Assembly: GCF_000002995.4 (NCBI RefSeq)
Contig: NW_025062477.1
Span: 10,512,649 to 10,576,648, forward strand
Source of the DNA: Brugia malayi
Lineage: Eukaryota > Nematoda > Chromadorea > Rhabditida > Onchocercidae
Length of the DNA stretch: 64,000 nucleotides
Direction of reading: 5' to 3'
Shown here: positions 10,048 through 24,907 of the stretch, one piece after another
Layout: every line of letters starts with the position of its first letter
How positions within the stretch are numbered: position 1 is the stretch's first letter
The notes under the pieces: generated by a model
What the model saw: the letters and a program-made list of their open reading frames with translations, nothing else
Told to the model about the DNA's origin: nothing
Databases searched by the model: none
Position numbers and translations under genes: made by a program

Positions 10048-13000
10048 AAGATTTATTTGTATTTTTCATTATTTATTTTCTTTAAATTCATTTGTTTAAT
10101 TATTTGCTATTTTTTCCCATAATTGGGCATATTTTATAAGCTTATATTTAATCAATCATATGTTATGCATATCTTTTTCTTTTTTTTTAATGAATCTCTT
10201 TTAATTATCTAAAAATTTTAGCCTACGTTTATTGCAAAATTTATTTTACAATTTTCTCATTACTTTTATGGTCAATTGCCATCAATCGCATCATTCATTT
10301 TGACATAACTTTTACTTCCATTATTTTTGATCTTGATTTATTGATTAAATTTATTGGTTTAACCGATTTCTTTCTTACATTTAAAAATAATAAAGAAACA
10401 TGTTGCTAAAAATTTTCACTATATTAAGCAACTTGATTAAAATGATAAAAAATCACAGCAATAATAAAATAATCCTCAAATTTCTAATCAATTTGACATA
10501 TTAATTTTGAATCGTTTTTTTTTTTTTTTTATTTTTTAATTTGTATAATAGTTAGACCATTCTTTTGTTTTTTCTGTATTTTATATTTGCATTTTATTAT
10601 AATTCATATTTGATAGTAAATAATAAATTTTGCGGAATTATTATTAAAAATTTTAAGTATAATCATAATACATACATTATGATATCATAAATTATGTGTT
10701 CCTTATTTAAAGAATTTACATCTTACTAACACTTTGCTAATAAATGAATTAATTACATCAATTTTTTTCTCAATTTAATAATATATTAATAAAAATTTAT
10801 CAGTAAAAATGCAATTAATAACTAATAAAAATTCTTGAATTGAAAAATATTTCTTTCATTGAAGTAAATTCAATGATATTATATGGTTGTTTAGCAAAAT
10901 AGCATTATTTGAATCTTAAATGTAATCAAATAGAGCATACTATTTGCAATTGTTGCATAAAATTCAAAATAATTTAAATAATATTATCTAATTTATTTTT
11001 TAAAAAATTTAAAAAAATTTTTGTTTAATTGATCGTTATTTAATAATTGATATGGATATGGGTAATTGGGTGATTATAGGAATTTGTTGCAAATTTAGAA
11101 AATGAAAATATGAAAAATGACCAATAAAGATGAATAAATAATTGATCATCCAATATATTACATGTTTTATTTTAGCTTTATTAATTATTTCAAATATTTT
11201 TCTTATTATAAAATTTTGTGCATTGTTAATTTCTACAACAAAACGTTGATTTTCAATTTTAAATAATTTTTTTAATTACATATTAAATCTATTCGCATAA
11301 ATGTGACCAATGAACTAATTCCTTTTTGTTTTTTTGGTTTTTATAATTTAATTATTAATCATTTTAATTTCTTTGTGCTAATTAATAAAGAACTACAAGA
11401 AAACTTCTTCTATCGTTTTTTGCTTGATTCATAAATGTAAATAAAGTCTAAGGAAAACGTGAATAGACATAAAAACAAGCAATGAAACGAACATCAGAAA
11501 AAAAATAAAGAAGATCAGATGATTCTTATCAGTGATAACATTATCAATCTGACAGATCAAATAAAATGGCTTGTTAATCATTTTCTTTTCTTCACTGATA
11601 ACCATTTTCAATATGACATTACATCACTCTTTACAGACTATCTATAATTGTATAATTGAATTTTAACTTTTTTTTTGTCACCAATTTTTACAATTTTAAC
11701 TATTTCAAATTTTCAAATAATTTTTTTAATACATTCAATTTATGAACGATTTCTATTTTCATTTATTCACTGATATTTTTACTAGAAATTACTATGCTAT
11801 TACGTGAATACATTAAATGTAACATTGATAAAATATTTGTTATCAGAATGTAATATTTCCGTAATAATTACAAATTATCTAAAATTTTTCTATCGTAAAT
11901 TAAGCGTTAGAAACATTTGTTATCAAAAATGCTACGAATAATATTTACATTTGACTATAAAAATTGTTTACAGTATTATAATTTGTTATGAAATATGTTA
12001 CATAGTTTAGTCCGTATAATTTAAATATATTTATAAATATAAGTAATAAAATAGCCATAGCAATATAAAGTATTCAAATGTATTTATAAGTGTAAGTGAT
12101 AAAGTATATTTATTGATAATAATTTGATAATGATAAAAGCTATTAGCTATAATCACATAAATATTATTAGCTATTATAAAGTACTTTCAAATGTTAGAAG
12201 AGTTTTATTATTTTTTTTCTTTTTTATCTATCAATAAAATTTACTGATAACAAAAACAATAATATTTGGAATATTAGCCATAAAAAAAAAGTGAGAAGCA
12301 TCATGATAACAATCATAGGTTAAAATAATTATTATATTTAAAATATAATCATTATCATTATTCAATTACTTTTTTCTTTTTTTTTTTTATTTTTTTCAAG
12401 TGATGTAATCAGTCATAATTTTTTTCTTAATGATGTAATCAATCATCTGATTGAAGTGCATCAAAAAGAAAGGAAAAAAAAATTTTTTTTTTTCCACTTT
12501 TTCCTTTTATTATTATTATTAAAATCAATTGCTATTATAATTTTACAATTTTATTTTATAATTATGACTGAATTTTTTTTTCAAAATTTATAAAAGAAAG
12601 AATTGCTATTGTATTTTTACAATTTTATTCTATAATAATCATTTTTGTACAATTGAATTTGTTAAAATTTATAAAAGAAGGAATATTTAGAAATATTATA
12701 AGTCATAGTGCCAACTATAAATTGAACAAATAAACAAAAAAAAAAAAAAAGGTTTGAATAATTTTAATTTTGTCAATTTTATGTAAACTTTTTATATTAA
12801 TCATAAATACTTGAAAATTTATTTATTGTGAGAACTGATAAAATTAGCTTATTAATTTTAATTAAATTGAAAATATTATTTTCAAAACCTTTTACTATGT
12901 CAGTTAATTAATTAAACATCTTTTATTACAGTATCTAATTAGGTATTGTTGTAAGCTATAATTAATATTATGGTAAGTTATAGTTAAATATTTTACTTTC

Positions 13001-13401
13001 ATCATACATTAATTAACCATATTTTAATTAAATCAACTATCTTTTCTAATTATTAATTAAATATTGCAATAAAAAAATATTTATATATCATGAAATTATT
13101 TGATTTATAAATAATTTTAATTATAATGTGCAATTAGTTCATTAAAATATCACAAAAACAAGCAATTAGAAATGATGAAAAATTAAATTTACAAATTAAA
13201 ACAAAATTTTTGTTTATGGTATTATTTAATCATTTTTCTAAATATTTTAACAATTAAAAAAGAAAAAAAAAAGACTAAATAAATAAATTACAAGAAAGAA
13301 AACAAAATTAGCCATCTAACCAATCACTGATTGCTAATTGATTGATCGATTGGTTGATTCGTTACAAAATTTTCATTCTTTTCTTTTAACATTTCCTTTT
13401 G

Positions 13402-13405
<4 letters not shown>

Positions 13406-13435
<30 letters not shown>
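13406..13435. repeat. (CT)n microsatellite
   Basis: About 15 uninterrupted CT dinucleotides. Confidence 0.85.
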
Positions 13436-13438
<3 letters not shown>

Positions 13439-14486
13439 TTGTTTCAAAATATATCATTTTCATTCATTTTGTTAAATTATTTCGCTAAGAAAAGGAAAAA
13501 AAAAAGTAATTCGTTTTCTTCTTTTCTTCAATTTTCTTTTTTTTTTTTTTTTTAAATTTATTTTCTCAGTTATTATTGAAAAAAATAATAAAAATACAAA
13601 AGAAAAAAGAAAAGAAAAAAAAAAATTGTTTGATATATTTTACAATAATTAATTGACAGTTTTTCATTTTCTTTTGTCATTTTTTAAAACATTTTACAAT
13701 AAAATAATTTCTTTAATTATGAGTATAGAACCAATTTAGTAATAAATTAATATTTTCGTTTTAAAATTGAAAAAAAATTTATTATATATATTTTTAAAAT
13801 ATTTTTCATTTTTTTTTTTACTCTCCTTCCTATTTACTCCATTTCTTTCTCTTTCCTTCCACTTTTCTTATAATTTTTCATTTTTTAATTTCCTTGCATT
13901 TTCGTTTTTTATTTCATTTATTTATTTTTCAAATCATCGTTTTAATTAATTATAATTTAGTTCGTTATTTAATTTTTTAATAGATTGCCCTATCATTGCT
14001 TGCCAAATTGAAAAATGTTATTTATATCCTTTCATTTTTCAATTAAATTTTTTGTTATTCCATCTATAATTTTGTTTTCTTCCATACATTTATGTCTTCT
14101 TTTTTTTTTTTTCGCACGGAAAACTATTTTATTTTCAAATACGAAATTCATTACTTAATTTTAATAATTAAAAATTATTTCTTATTAAATATATATATAC
14201 ATTTTGTTTTCTTTTGCATTCTTTTCTTCCTTATTTTTGTTGTTGTTGTTGTTGTTGCATTATCATCATCATCAATCTATCTATCAATTCAATTTAAAAT
14301 TTGAACAAAAAGAACAATTTTAGTGAAATTATAAATTTTAACAAAAATGTTTAAATAATAAATAGTACAAGTTTCAATCAGCAATAATAGTTGAATAAAG
14401 GCAAATTATTATACATTTATAATTGAGCATTTTGTGAAAAAATTTTCTTTTAGTCTAACCAAATATTTATTTATGGCTATTACTAA

Positions 14487-14568
14487 TATTTATTACTATT
14501 ATTATTATTATTATTATCAGTTTCTTTTATTTTTATTAATATTATTTTTGTCACTGTTTATTTATTAC

Positions 14569-14624
<56 letters not shown>

Positions 14625-14678
14625 GTTATTTTGTTCTTATTAATATTATTTTTGTCACTGTTTATTTATTACTATTAC

Positions 14679-14733
<55 letters not shown>

Positions 14734-14825
14734 TTATTTTTATTATTATTATTTTTGTGACTGTTTATTACTATTATTATTATTAGTTATTTTATTATTA
14801 TTATTATTATTTTTATCATTGCTAT
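14487..14825. repeat. (TTA)n microsatellite cluster
   Basis: Several long ATT/TTA runs interrupted by a repeated 'TTTTTGTCACTGTTTATTA' segment, so the cluster itself is an imperfect higher-order repeat. Tyr- or Phe-rich ORFs across it are repeat translations. Confidence 0.85.
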
Positions 14826-17800
14826 TATTGTAATCGTTAATTGGAGAATAAATGTTACTACAATATTAGATCCATTAATGTTTGTGAGCAATATTGTATG
14901 AATTAAATAATATATAATATTTAATGACAAGTTTTCAGTTAAATTATATAAACTCTAATGTGATCTATAATTCTTTTATTAAATTGAAAAAAAAAAAAAA
15001 AAAAAATTTTGAAATAGCACATCAATATATCAATAAATTTTGCAAAAATTCCACATTAGTATATAATTGCAAAACGATGATTTATTTGTTATTATTTCAA
15101 TTTTCAGCAGTTGCTATCAATTAAAACCAGTTAATTCAGTATATTATTAGTTTGATAATAATAAAATGATATATGATGAATTAAATTTCAATTAATTAAC
15201 CTTGCATTGTTTCAGAAATACTTTTAAACTATGTCAAATTTTGAAATAAAATTTTAATAAACCATTTCATAAATTTATTATATATCATAATTTCATTAAT
15301 TTTTTATTTTTTTAAAAAATAAAAAATAAATAAATAATTGGTTACAGTTATAATTAAACATTTTAATTTTAATTAAAAATTTATAGTTTTTTTCCTTCTT
15401 TCCTTTTTTTGTTTTCTTTTTTTGTTTTTGGTTTTTATTTTGTTTTCCATTAAATTCTTCCGTTGTATCATTTTTTCCTTCTTTCAATCAATATATTTTA
15501 TATTGATATTTTGTTATCATGAAAAGGTCTTTTGAATCATATAATACATTCTGTTACCATCAAAAAATGTTTCATTTCATAATTTTTTTTTTTTTTTGTT
15601 TTTATTTAAAAGAAAAAAAAAGAGGATGGAAATAAGTAAACAAGTATAGAAATTTTAATAAAATTATTAATAAAGTTAATTAATTCAATTAATTAGTTTT
15701 GTAAATTTTTTTCGAAATAATCTTTAAGTACAAACTAATAGCAAAAAACGTATTTTTTTCCCAAAAAATTTTTTACATTTTATCAATTAATTTTTAATAT
15801 TAAATTCAATTAAATATTGCAATTTCTTTTGGGTTGAAAAAAAAAAAAAAAAAGAAAGAAAGAAAAAGTAAATATAATCACTTCTTCTTCTTCCATCCAT
15901 TAGCAATGAGCAAACTTATTTTTTTTTTCCTCTGAAATAACAATTTTCCTTTTTTTTTTCATTTTTCATTTTTTTTTTTTTTTTGGGTTTTTATTTTTTT
16001 TGTTGTAACAGTAAATATAACTATTGAAAATGAACTGCTGAGGAAAATTCACAATAAATTATATTTATTATTACCAATAATTGTTCAGGTACTTCAATAA
16101 AAAAAAAAAAAAAATGAATGAAAAAAACTTTTTATTTGACCAATTTTACAGTTTTAATTTTTGATTTTTTTATGTTTCTTTTCTTATTTTCTTATTTTTT
16201 TTTTTTTTTTTTTTTGTTTGGAATAAATAGAATTTACTTTTGGTTTAAATCAACTGAAAAAAATTCTTCACGTACTGCTACGTATTTACGTGATTAATAT
16301 GTTTGTTATTTGTTTATTGAAATTTTTATTATTCTTTAAGAGTATTTTTTATTAAATTAAAATATCTTTTATTTAGGTGAATTTCTTTGCTTTTTCAACT
16401 ATTATTGAATTATACAATAAATTATGCGAATGATTTTTTCAAATGTTTGACTTACAAAATAATTCATATAAATTCATTTGATTGATTAGAAAAATCTCGG
16501 TCAAATTTCAATTGATAATATTTGAAATTAAATTTTATTACTTTTGAAGAGTATTTTTTGTTAACTTTAATTATATCTTTAATTGAGTTTTAAAAAGCAT
16601 TTAATGAATGATTTATTTATCGTAAAGTTATTTTTTAAAAATTGAAAAACTAAACTAAATTATAAAAACGTTTTTAAAATTTTTTGACTGATCGATTATA
16701 TTATTTAATCATGGAAGGATGAGAAATTAATTCATTGTGATTTCCTGTTTAAATTGAATAATTTATACTAATGCAAATTTTTTCATCTACATTTTATCAA
16801 CATCACAATTATTTTTATTATCATTATTATCATAATTGCCGCAATAATAATTATCACTGTTATTATTGTTGTTATCATTATTGTTATCATAATGTTATTA
16901 TTGCTTAGTATCAACTTTTTTAATGTTAATTTTATATAATTTAGATAAGCATTTACATATGATTTAAAAAATATGCTATTTTGTTCTATTTTTTTTTCAA
17001 AACTTAATCACATTAAAATTATTTCTACAATTAACACTTTCAGTTTTTAAGTAAATAGACGTAAACGCTAATTACGTATGCATATGTCACTGTATCAAAG
17101 TATTTTAACTTTTGAAAAATTAAATTAAATTTTAATTAATTATCAATATTCCTTTCTTCTTTTTTTTTTTTTTGATTGGTAATTTAATTTGAAAAGAAAA
17201 AAAAAAAAAGCAATCAAACAGTATTTGATGGATAAGCATTTGATCAAGAAGCAATCATTTATTTCTTATGCTCTTTAGTGCATTGCTTCATGTTAGCAAT
17301 ATGCAAATGAATTTAAAGCTAAAATCACTCTTTCATTGCTTAATTTTTTTTTTTCACAGTTTAGATTTAATCGTATTAACATAAATTGCCCATTTGCTAA
17401 TCTTTTTTTTTTGCAAAATTTGATGTAAACGCTTTTTTTTTTTGTAAGAATTGTATTATTCATTTTTGATTCGTTTTCTTTTTCAGTTAAATACAAATTT
17501 TAATGCTTAGCATAATGTAAGTTATCATTATTATTGATAATCTTATCATTGTTTTATCAATTTATCAGTAGCATCTATTACTATTGCCATTTCTACTACT
17601 ATTATCATTATTATTATTACTTAGCATTAATATTTATCATAATATTATTTATATTATTATTTTTTTATTACTATTTTAACACTGATAAAAAGTATTGCAA
17701 TATCATAATTTATATGATACTATTATTATTGATAATAATTCATGATTATTATCTTCTAATCTCGATAATAAATCTCGAAGAAAAAAATCGAAGAAAGAAA

Positions 17801-18750
17801 AATATTTGCAAATGATTTATAAATTATATTATATTAGTATGTTTCTTACTTTGATAATTATATAATAATTTATTTTTATAATATTATTCATTTCTGTTAA
17901 TAATTTTGCAAATGATTGAATATATGAATATTTATAAAGTGTATGGTTTTTAAAATTTTTTAAATTATTTTTTTTTTTCTTAGAAATTTAATTTCTGAGA
18001 ATTGGAATATAAACGCTTTAGAAAAGTATATTTGTAAAATACTTTTGAATTGTTCGTTTTTAGATTACAGTCTTTGATAAACTGATAAATGCTTTGATAA
18101 ACTGATAAATGATAAAACATAAAAAAAGGAACGTCGAACATAGAAATATATCAGCTAATAAAATATTAGATGCATTCAGATTATCATTGTAAAATGGGAA
18201 AATTTGTGAATGAGAAAAAAATTTTTAACGATTCATTAATTTCTTAACTAATCTAACTTTAAGAAAATCAAAACGAATAAGTTGCAAACAAATTTTAAGT
18301 ATTTTGATTTAATTTTAAATTTATCAGAGAAATAATTTGCATTTTAAAATGAACAACTAAGTAAATAATTATTAATTGTAAAAGAAAAAAAAAATTTTTT
18401 TTTTGTGAAAATTACATCGAAACTGAAACATTTTTCCTCTTAATTCGCAAAAATGTTTAATCATATTTATTATTATTCTTAGTATTTAAATTATTAAAAA
18501 GCATAAAATTTTGAATAATTTCATAAATTATGAATAATAAAATGTGAAAAGTGAAAGGATGAGAAGAAAAAAAAAATTAATAATAATAGAAATTAATAAA
18601 ATATCTGAAATTGATATCAAATTATTTATGTTTAGCTTTATCTGTTATCTTTTAGTGTTTTTTTTTTTTCATTTTTTGATTTTATTTTTTTTTTAAATTA
18701 ATTTAATTCGATCAAATAAATATAGACATGCATACACATACACACATACA
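14826..18750. other. AT-rich intergenic, no gene seen
   Basis: AT-rich DNA with homopolymers and degenerate ATT/ATC trinucleotide patches (around 16805-16915 and 17520-17760). No supported gene. Confidence 0.4.
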
Positions 18751-18751
18751 C

Positions 18752-18878
<127 letters not shown>

Positions 18879-20031
18879 TGTCGATTTTTGAATGATTTAT
18901 TTGAATGAAATTGTCGCAAATTATTTAATTTTAACTATTTGGTTTGATTTCATCGCTTGAATATTTGTCCTTGACTTCTTGAATTTGTCATACCACCGAC
19001 AAACATCTAATTTAGTTTCTTTTTTTCTTCTCTCTCTTCGTCCATCATTCTCTTTCGCTTTCTCTCTCAATCTTATTTAATTAATTAATTTTTTTTTTTA
19101 ATCAAATTAAATAGATTTTAATATAACATATCATTAAACTGCTGATAGTGAAAGAGTTTGATTATAGTTTCAAAAGAAAATGTAATCAAAATTGAGAATA
19201 AATTTGAAAAAAAAAAAAAAAAAACTAGGATGGAAGACATAGTGTTAACAAAATTTCGTTTCAAATTTAAAAAATTTTTCCAATCATTGAATTCAATTCG
19301 ATAACGCTTCTATGGTCTTTCATTTTTAGATTAAAATTTTCAATTGTAAAATTTATTCCTAAATTTATTACTTTTATTTATATATTTTTGAGGATGAAAA
19401 AAAGTGGAAAAGTGCAATTTATATAAATTTTTTTCCACACTTTTTCTTTTTTCGTTAAAAATTAAATCAATTTATTTTTATTATTAAAATTTTGTAACAT
19501 TTCTTATCACATAAAACTTTCCCAAAATGCAATTCTTTTTTTAATTTAAAATTGTTTTTTTTTTTTTTAAATTTTTTCAATGAATAAGAAAAACTAGGAA
19601 TAACTTGTACTAATTATGATAAGTAATATTAATGCATTTAAAAATGTCTCAAATGATTACGGTAAAATTTTATCTCTGTAATATAATGTGAAATGATAAT
19701 TGATAGTATTATCAGTGTTAAATAATTATTGTTATCAATTATTATCATATTGTGTTAATAAATTGACATTACTAATTATTATTAAGTTAGAATGGTTCTA
19801 TAGGAATTTTTAAATTATTTATAATAATTATTGTAATTATTACTCTAATGCATTTTTAATGCAACGATTGTTTGATTTACACTTTTCAAAAAGAAACTAC
19901 TGAGTACTTAATAATAATTATAATAATTATCCCATATAAAAATATCAGAAAAAAAAAAACTCTTTTCTTTTGAAATATTGTTGTATAATACAATGTATCA
20001 AAAGAATTATTATTAAAATATTGCAAAATAT

Positions 20032-20186
20032 TTTTAGATTTTAGAAATATAATTTTAGAAATATAATTTTGGGAATATAATTTTAGAAATATAATTTTAG
20101 AAATATAATTTTAGAGATATAATTTTAGAAATATAATTTTAGAGATATAATTTTAGGAATATAATTTTAGAGATATAATTTTAGAA
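20032..20186. repeat. 15-bp minisatellite, about 10 copies
   Basis: The unit TAGAAATATAATTTT is repeated in tandem with A/G variants (GAGAT, GGAAT). The AT-rich unit has a fixed period. Confidence 0.9.
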
Positions 20187-23100
20187 AATGACAAATTTTG
20201 CAACGAATACAATAAAAAGTCTTTCAATTTTTGTTTACTATTTTGTTTTTCTTGACTTCGCTTTAAATTAGACAATTTTTATGAGTAAATAATAAAAATT
20301 TGAAATTAAACATTAAATTAAATAATGGTAAAAAAGACAGAATGATTTGAAATAGTTGATAGATAAATTTAAAAGGTATATTTAGTTGTTCAAATATTTG
20401 TCAAATTTATAATTTTGATTGAATAATTTCTAATGTTACTATAATGCAAACAAATTTTGATCATCAATATTTTAATTTTCAAACAATATTATTGATTTTT
20501 TTTTAAAGGATGCAAAAAAAAAAAAATTGTTTTATAAGATTATTTTTTGCATTTTTTTCCCTATCATTCATTCTATTATCATATCAAAAGCAAAGAAAAC
20601 TTATTTCTATTATTATTAGCATTAAAAAGAATTTCCAATCTTTCACATGCTTACACTTTTATTTATTTGCTCAATTTGTTTGTTTGTTTTTTTGTTTCTT
20701 TGTTTATTTGCTTGTTTACTTTTTTATTTTGTTTGTTTTTTCTCTTGCTTGTTTTATGCTATTAATCTGTTTTGTGAAATTGTTAATTTGATTTAATAAT
20801 TCTTTCTTAGTTTTAACAATATTGAATAGGAATATGCATCAATGCAGTATAATACTATTAATTACATTCACAATAAGTTAATTAATTTAAAATTAAATAG
20901 TAAAATCGATAATTACGGTGAAGAATGATAATATCATTTATTATTTTACATATTTCTGATAATTGAATGTTTATAAATCCTATAATTATATTAATTAATG
21001 TATGTTTATTCTTTAGAATATTTTATATTTTTCAATCTTACTATGAATTGATAAGAGCATATTATTTAAATAAATTTGACTTCTAATTTCTAAAAGCTGA
21101 TGGCAGCAATTAACCTAATTTTGATCAATTTTCGAATGTAAATGTATCGGAAATTACAACTTGAATGTATTGAAATATATGAAAAAGTGATAAACAAAAA
21201 TGTTAATATTAATATTATATGCAAAATTAGATTTTTAACAAGCTTAATAAGTGATAGTGATAAATATTTTTGATAAATACTAAGTGATAGGAGCAGATAA
21301 AAATCACTGATAAATAAAATTGTGTCTGATAAATATTGATAATGAAGAATGGCATGTTTATGAGTATATTTATAAGAGTTGTATAAGTGGATATGAAAGT
21401 TAGTCTAATTTAACTAATTAGTATAATCAAAATTTTTTGAATTTGAAAATATTTTAAAACTTTTCCGAACTTAATTATTGTTAGTCAACAAGTAGCAATA
21501 ATTAAATGAAAGTTTTTTTGAGTTTAACTTCTAAGTTTGTAAATTCATCAGATTAGCAGAATTTATTCTACCATTGTTTATCATAACATAATAAGATTGA
21601 TCCGTAATATCAAGTATTTTTCTTTAATAATATTTTAGGGCAAAGTTACTTTCGATTGTTTTGATGAAATATTTTATGACATCAAAATAGATTTGAATTG
21701 CCCATTTATGAATTTAGATAAAATGAAATGGAGTAGTTTTTTTAGTTAGCTTATGCTTGAAATTAATTTCAAATAAATTAATTGAAATTAGTTTTTTATA
21801 TTATAAATACGAAGTAGCAGGAGAATTAAATGATAATCTATAAAATTATATTCTAAATTATAAAATTTTAGGATAAAATTGTATTTCAAATTTTTAATTT
21901 CTGACCAATAAATGTTTATTTTTTTTTAATTTTAATTAGCCAAACAATTAGAATTCAGTAATCATTTCGAGTTATACTGTAAAATATGATTAAAATTCAA
22001 AAAAATTTCTTTAACAATATATTTGCTATAAATACTGTATATTTTTAATAATAATTAGTTTTTAGCCCATTCATTATTTTTGCCCATTAATTAATCATTT
22101 TAATTAATTGTAAATTTTAATTTTACAAAAATTATTAATAACAGCTAATTAAATGCTTTTCTCTTATTGTTTCAAAAAAAGAAAGCAAAAACATAAATTA
22201 AACATTTCTAAGAGAAGAATTTCAATTCATATTTAGTTAAGAGTTTTTGTCTAATAAATTTATTAAATCACATTAAAAAAATTTTTTTTTTGCTATTTAA
22301 ATGTGACAAAAGGAAATTTTAAATCTTTTTTCTAGACAAATTATATGTTATCACCATCATATTAATCATCACAGTAATCATTATACATATTAATTATCAA
22401 CATTATAATGTTACCATTATAATTCATTTATAAATTTATCATGATTCACTTAGCAATAACAATATTTGTGTTGAGGAAAACTATGAATCATTTTTGCTAA
22501 CATCTTTATGGTAATATTAATCATTATCTTCGTCAATGTTTGCTATTATTAATTATTATCATTATTACTGTTGTTTAATTATCAACAATTCATCATCATC
22601 ATCCTTATCACAACTTTAATTATCACCATTACTGTTATCATCGTTCATCATCACTAGACAATCTCAATAATTATCCTTATCACCACTGTTCACCATTATC
22701 TTTATCACAGCATTAATTATTATGATTATTATCACGATGATGATCTCAATCGTTCTTCTCACTTTTATTGTGACATTAATCATTATTATTTTTATCATAA
22801 CGTCAATTATCACTATCATTATCATTAACATAATGTTAATGAACAATATCATAATATTATCACTATTATCATGATATTACTATTGCTATAAAATTCTTTC
22901 AAACATTGTTTTTTTAAAAAAATGTTTGCTGTATGACAATAAAAAATGAAAATATTTCTCGCTAAAAAAAAATAGGAAAAAAGAAATAGCAAAGTGATAT
23001 GATATGATATGATTTATCATATATTCAACAGTTATTTGAGACAATATAAATTGATTCAAAAAAAAAAAAAAGAAAGAAAAAAATTCTTTCTTCATTTCCG

Positions 23101-24075
23101 GAATATAGTAAACAGTAATCTTTGGTCTTTCTCTCTCATTTTTTCCTGTTTTCAATGATTAATCACTGATCATTTATTATCATTCTTAGCCAAACATTAA
23201 TGATACAATAGCACAAGAAAGTTTCATTTACACATTTATATAAATAAACTTAATGAGTCATTGCTATAATGATTACTGTAATACAGTAAACATATACAAT
23301 TACCTTAAATAATTTTTTTTTTCTTTCTTTTGTTTGTTTTGTTTGTTTGATTTCAAATTTCTGTTTTCAAAAAAAAAAAAAGTGAAAAAGAAAAAAATAA
23401 AAAGTAATAAAATGTTTTTTTTTTAAGAAAAAAAAAATTTTTTTTTTGTTGTTCAATGTTTCGTCTATCAAAATTTATGCTAAAAGATAGTTTTATATTA
23501 AATGATTTTTCTCTTTTTCTTCTTATTTTTCTCATTTGTTTTCTTTTTTTCTTTCGCTGTTACTTAAATAAACAATAACTTCTAGAAATACAAAAAAATA
23601 AAAAAAAAATAAAACAATCCATTATCATCGATATTTCCACTTTTTTTTGCTGTTTTCAAAAAATAAACAAATAAAAAAAAAACGAAATAGTTTTATTTTC
23701 TTTTTTGTCCTTTCATTTCATTTTCATTTCTTTTTCCATATATGTTTTTCATTTTAACTTCTTGCTATTTTCAATAATTTCAATAACTTTAAATGCCTCA
23801 CAAAATTTTTGAAATGAGAAATAATTGAAATTATTGTGATCAAATTATTTAATTAATAACATATGTGTATATGTAATACAATATAATTTACTAATTACTA
23901 GCAATGCTTACAAAAATAAACAATTATCTATTTTGAGCATTCGTTTTTCTTTCTTTTTTTTTTTTTTTTTTGAAAACATTAAAATATCATTAAAATGATT
24001 TTATTAAAATAAGAAATACAACAAAACATTTATACATTTCATACAAATAAATACACACACATTTAAGTAGTTACA
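20187..24075. other. AT-rich intergenic, no gene seen
   Basis: AT-rich DNA. 22330-22880 is an imperfect ATC/ATT trinucleotide field, and 23273-23289 is a TTACTGTA-A-TACAGTAA palindrome. No supported gene. Confidence 0.4.
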
Positions 24076-24077
24076 TA

Positions 24078-24142
24078 TATACAATGCATGCACAACATGC
24101 ACAGCATGCACCTGCACATGCATTTGCACATGCACATGCAAA
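24078..24142. repeat. Imperfect GCATGCACA/TGCACA repeat
   Basis: Alternating purine-pyrimidine tract with repeated CATGCACA and TGCACATG words, about 620 bases upstream of the Na+/H+ exchanger leader. GC content is well above the flanks. Confidence 0.7.
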
Positions 24143-24461
24143 CGTGGAAGTTATATTTCACTTTCTTTTTATATATAGTAAATATTAAAATATCCTTGAT
24201 ATAGGATTATTTCAGGTTTTCTTCTTCATTACATTAAATATTTTACTTCTTTATCAACATTTTGAAAAGAAAAACAATAGTAAAAATTTCTAATCATTTC
24301 CAATTATTAATGAAATTTTATCAATTCGATTATCAATTTATCACTTCTTTTTTGCTATTTATTATTTAAAAGTTTTGTTGATAATTAACAATGCAATGAT
24401 TACATTATCATTTCATGAGATTACTATGGCAACCACTTTTCCATTTAATTTCTTTAGTTTT

Positions 24462-24495
<34 letters not shown>

Positions 24496-24763
24496 GATTT
24501 TATTTTATTTGCATTTTTATTAGCACTTATTTAATTTATCATTTTTATCCCTTTTTTTTTTTCAAATTATTAGTCTGAGAAAACAAGACAAAAATGCATT
24601 CACTCATATTATTATTATCATTTACTATTATCATAATTTTTATCATTTATTTATTATTATCATTATTGATTGATTATTATTGATACAGCGAATTGTAAAA
24701 TGCCCATAAATAATTATTCAAATTCAAACTTTTTATATTTTAATTAAAATTTCAATTTTTACA

Positions 24764-24764
24764 G
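24764..24764 (+). promoter_or_regulatory. Likely spliced-leader acceptor of the exchanger gene
   Basis: TTTTTACAG ends here, 144 bases before the proposed ATG, with no good donor upstream in a coding context. The following purine-rich stretch also stays open in frame with the ATG, so this could instead be the acceptor of an internal exon of a longer N-terminus. Confidence 0.4.
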
Positions 24765-24907
24765 AATACAATTTGAAATTATCTTTACCGGAAGGAAAGC
24801 AAAAGAAAAGGAAAGAAGAAAAAAACGGAAGAAGAAGAAGAAGAAAAGAGTTTGTGAAAAGTAGAAAAAGAATCGAAACAGATATATTCATCAATCGAAA
24901 TTATCCG

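Larger units (their letters stand above)
9229..13400. other. AT-rich intergenic, no gene seen
   Basis: Long AT-rich stretch with many poly-A/poly-T runs, apart from the small repeats listed. I see no supported exon, RNA gene or conserved block. Confidence 0.4.

Noticed and set aside
14434..14625. Tyr-rich ORF
   Set aside because: Translation of the (TTA)n microsatellite.
24594..24680. ATG followed by a hydrophobic stretch that could be a signal peptide for the exchanger
   Set aside because: The frame is a TTA/ATT simple repeat ending in TGA with no donor before the stop, so it cannot join the exchanger frame.
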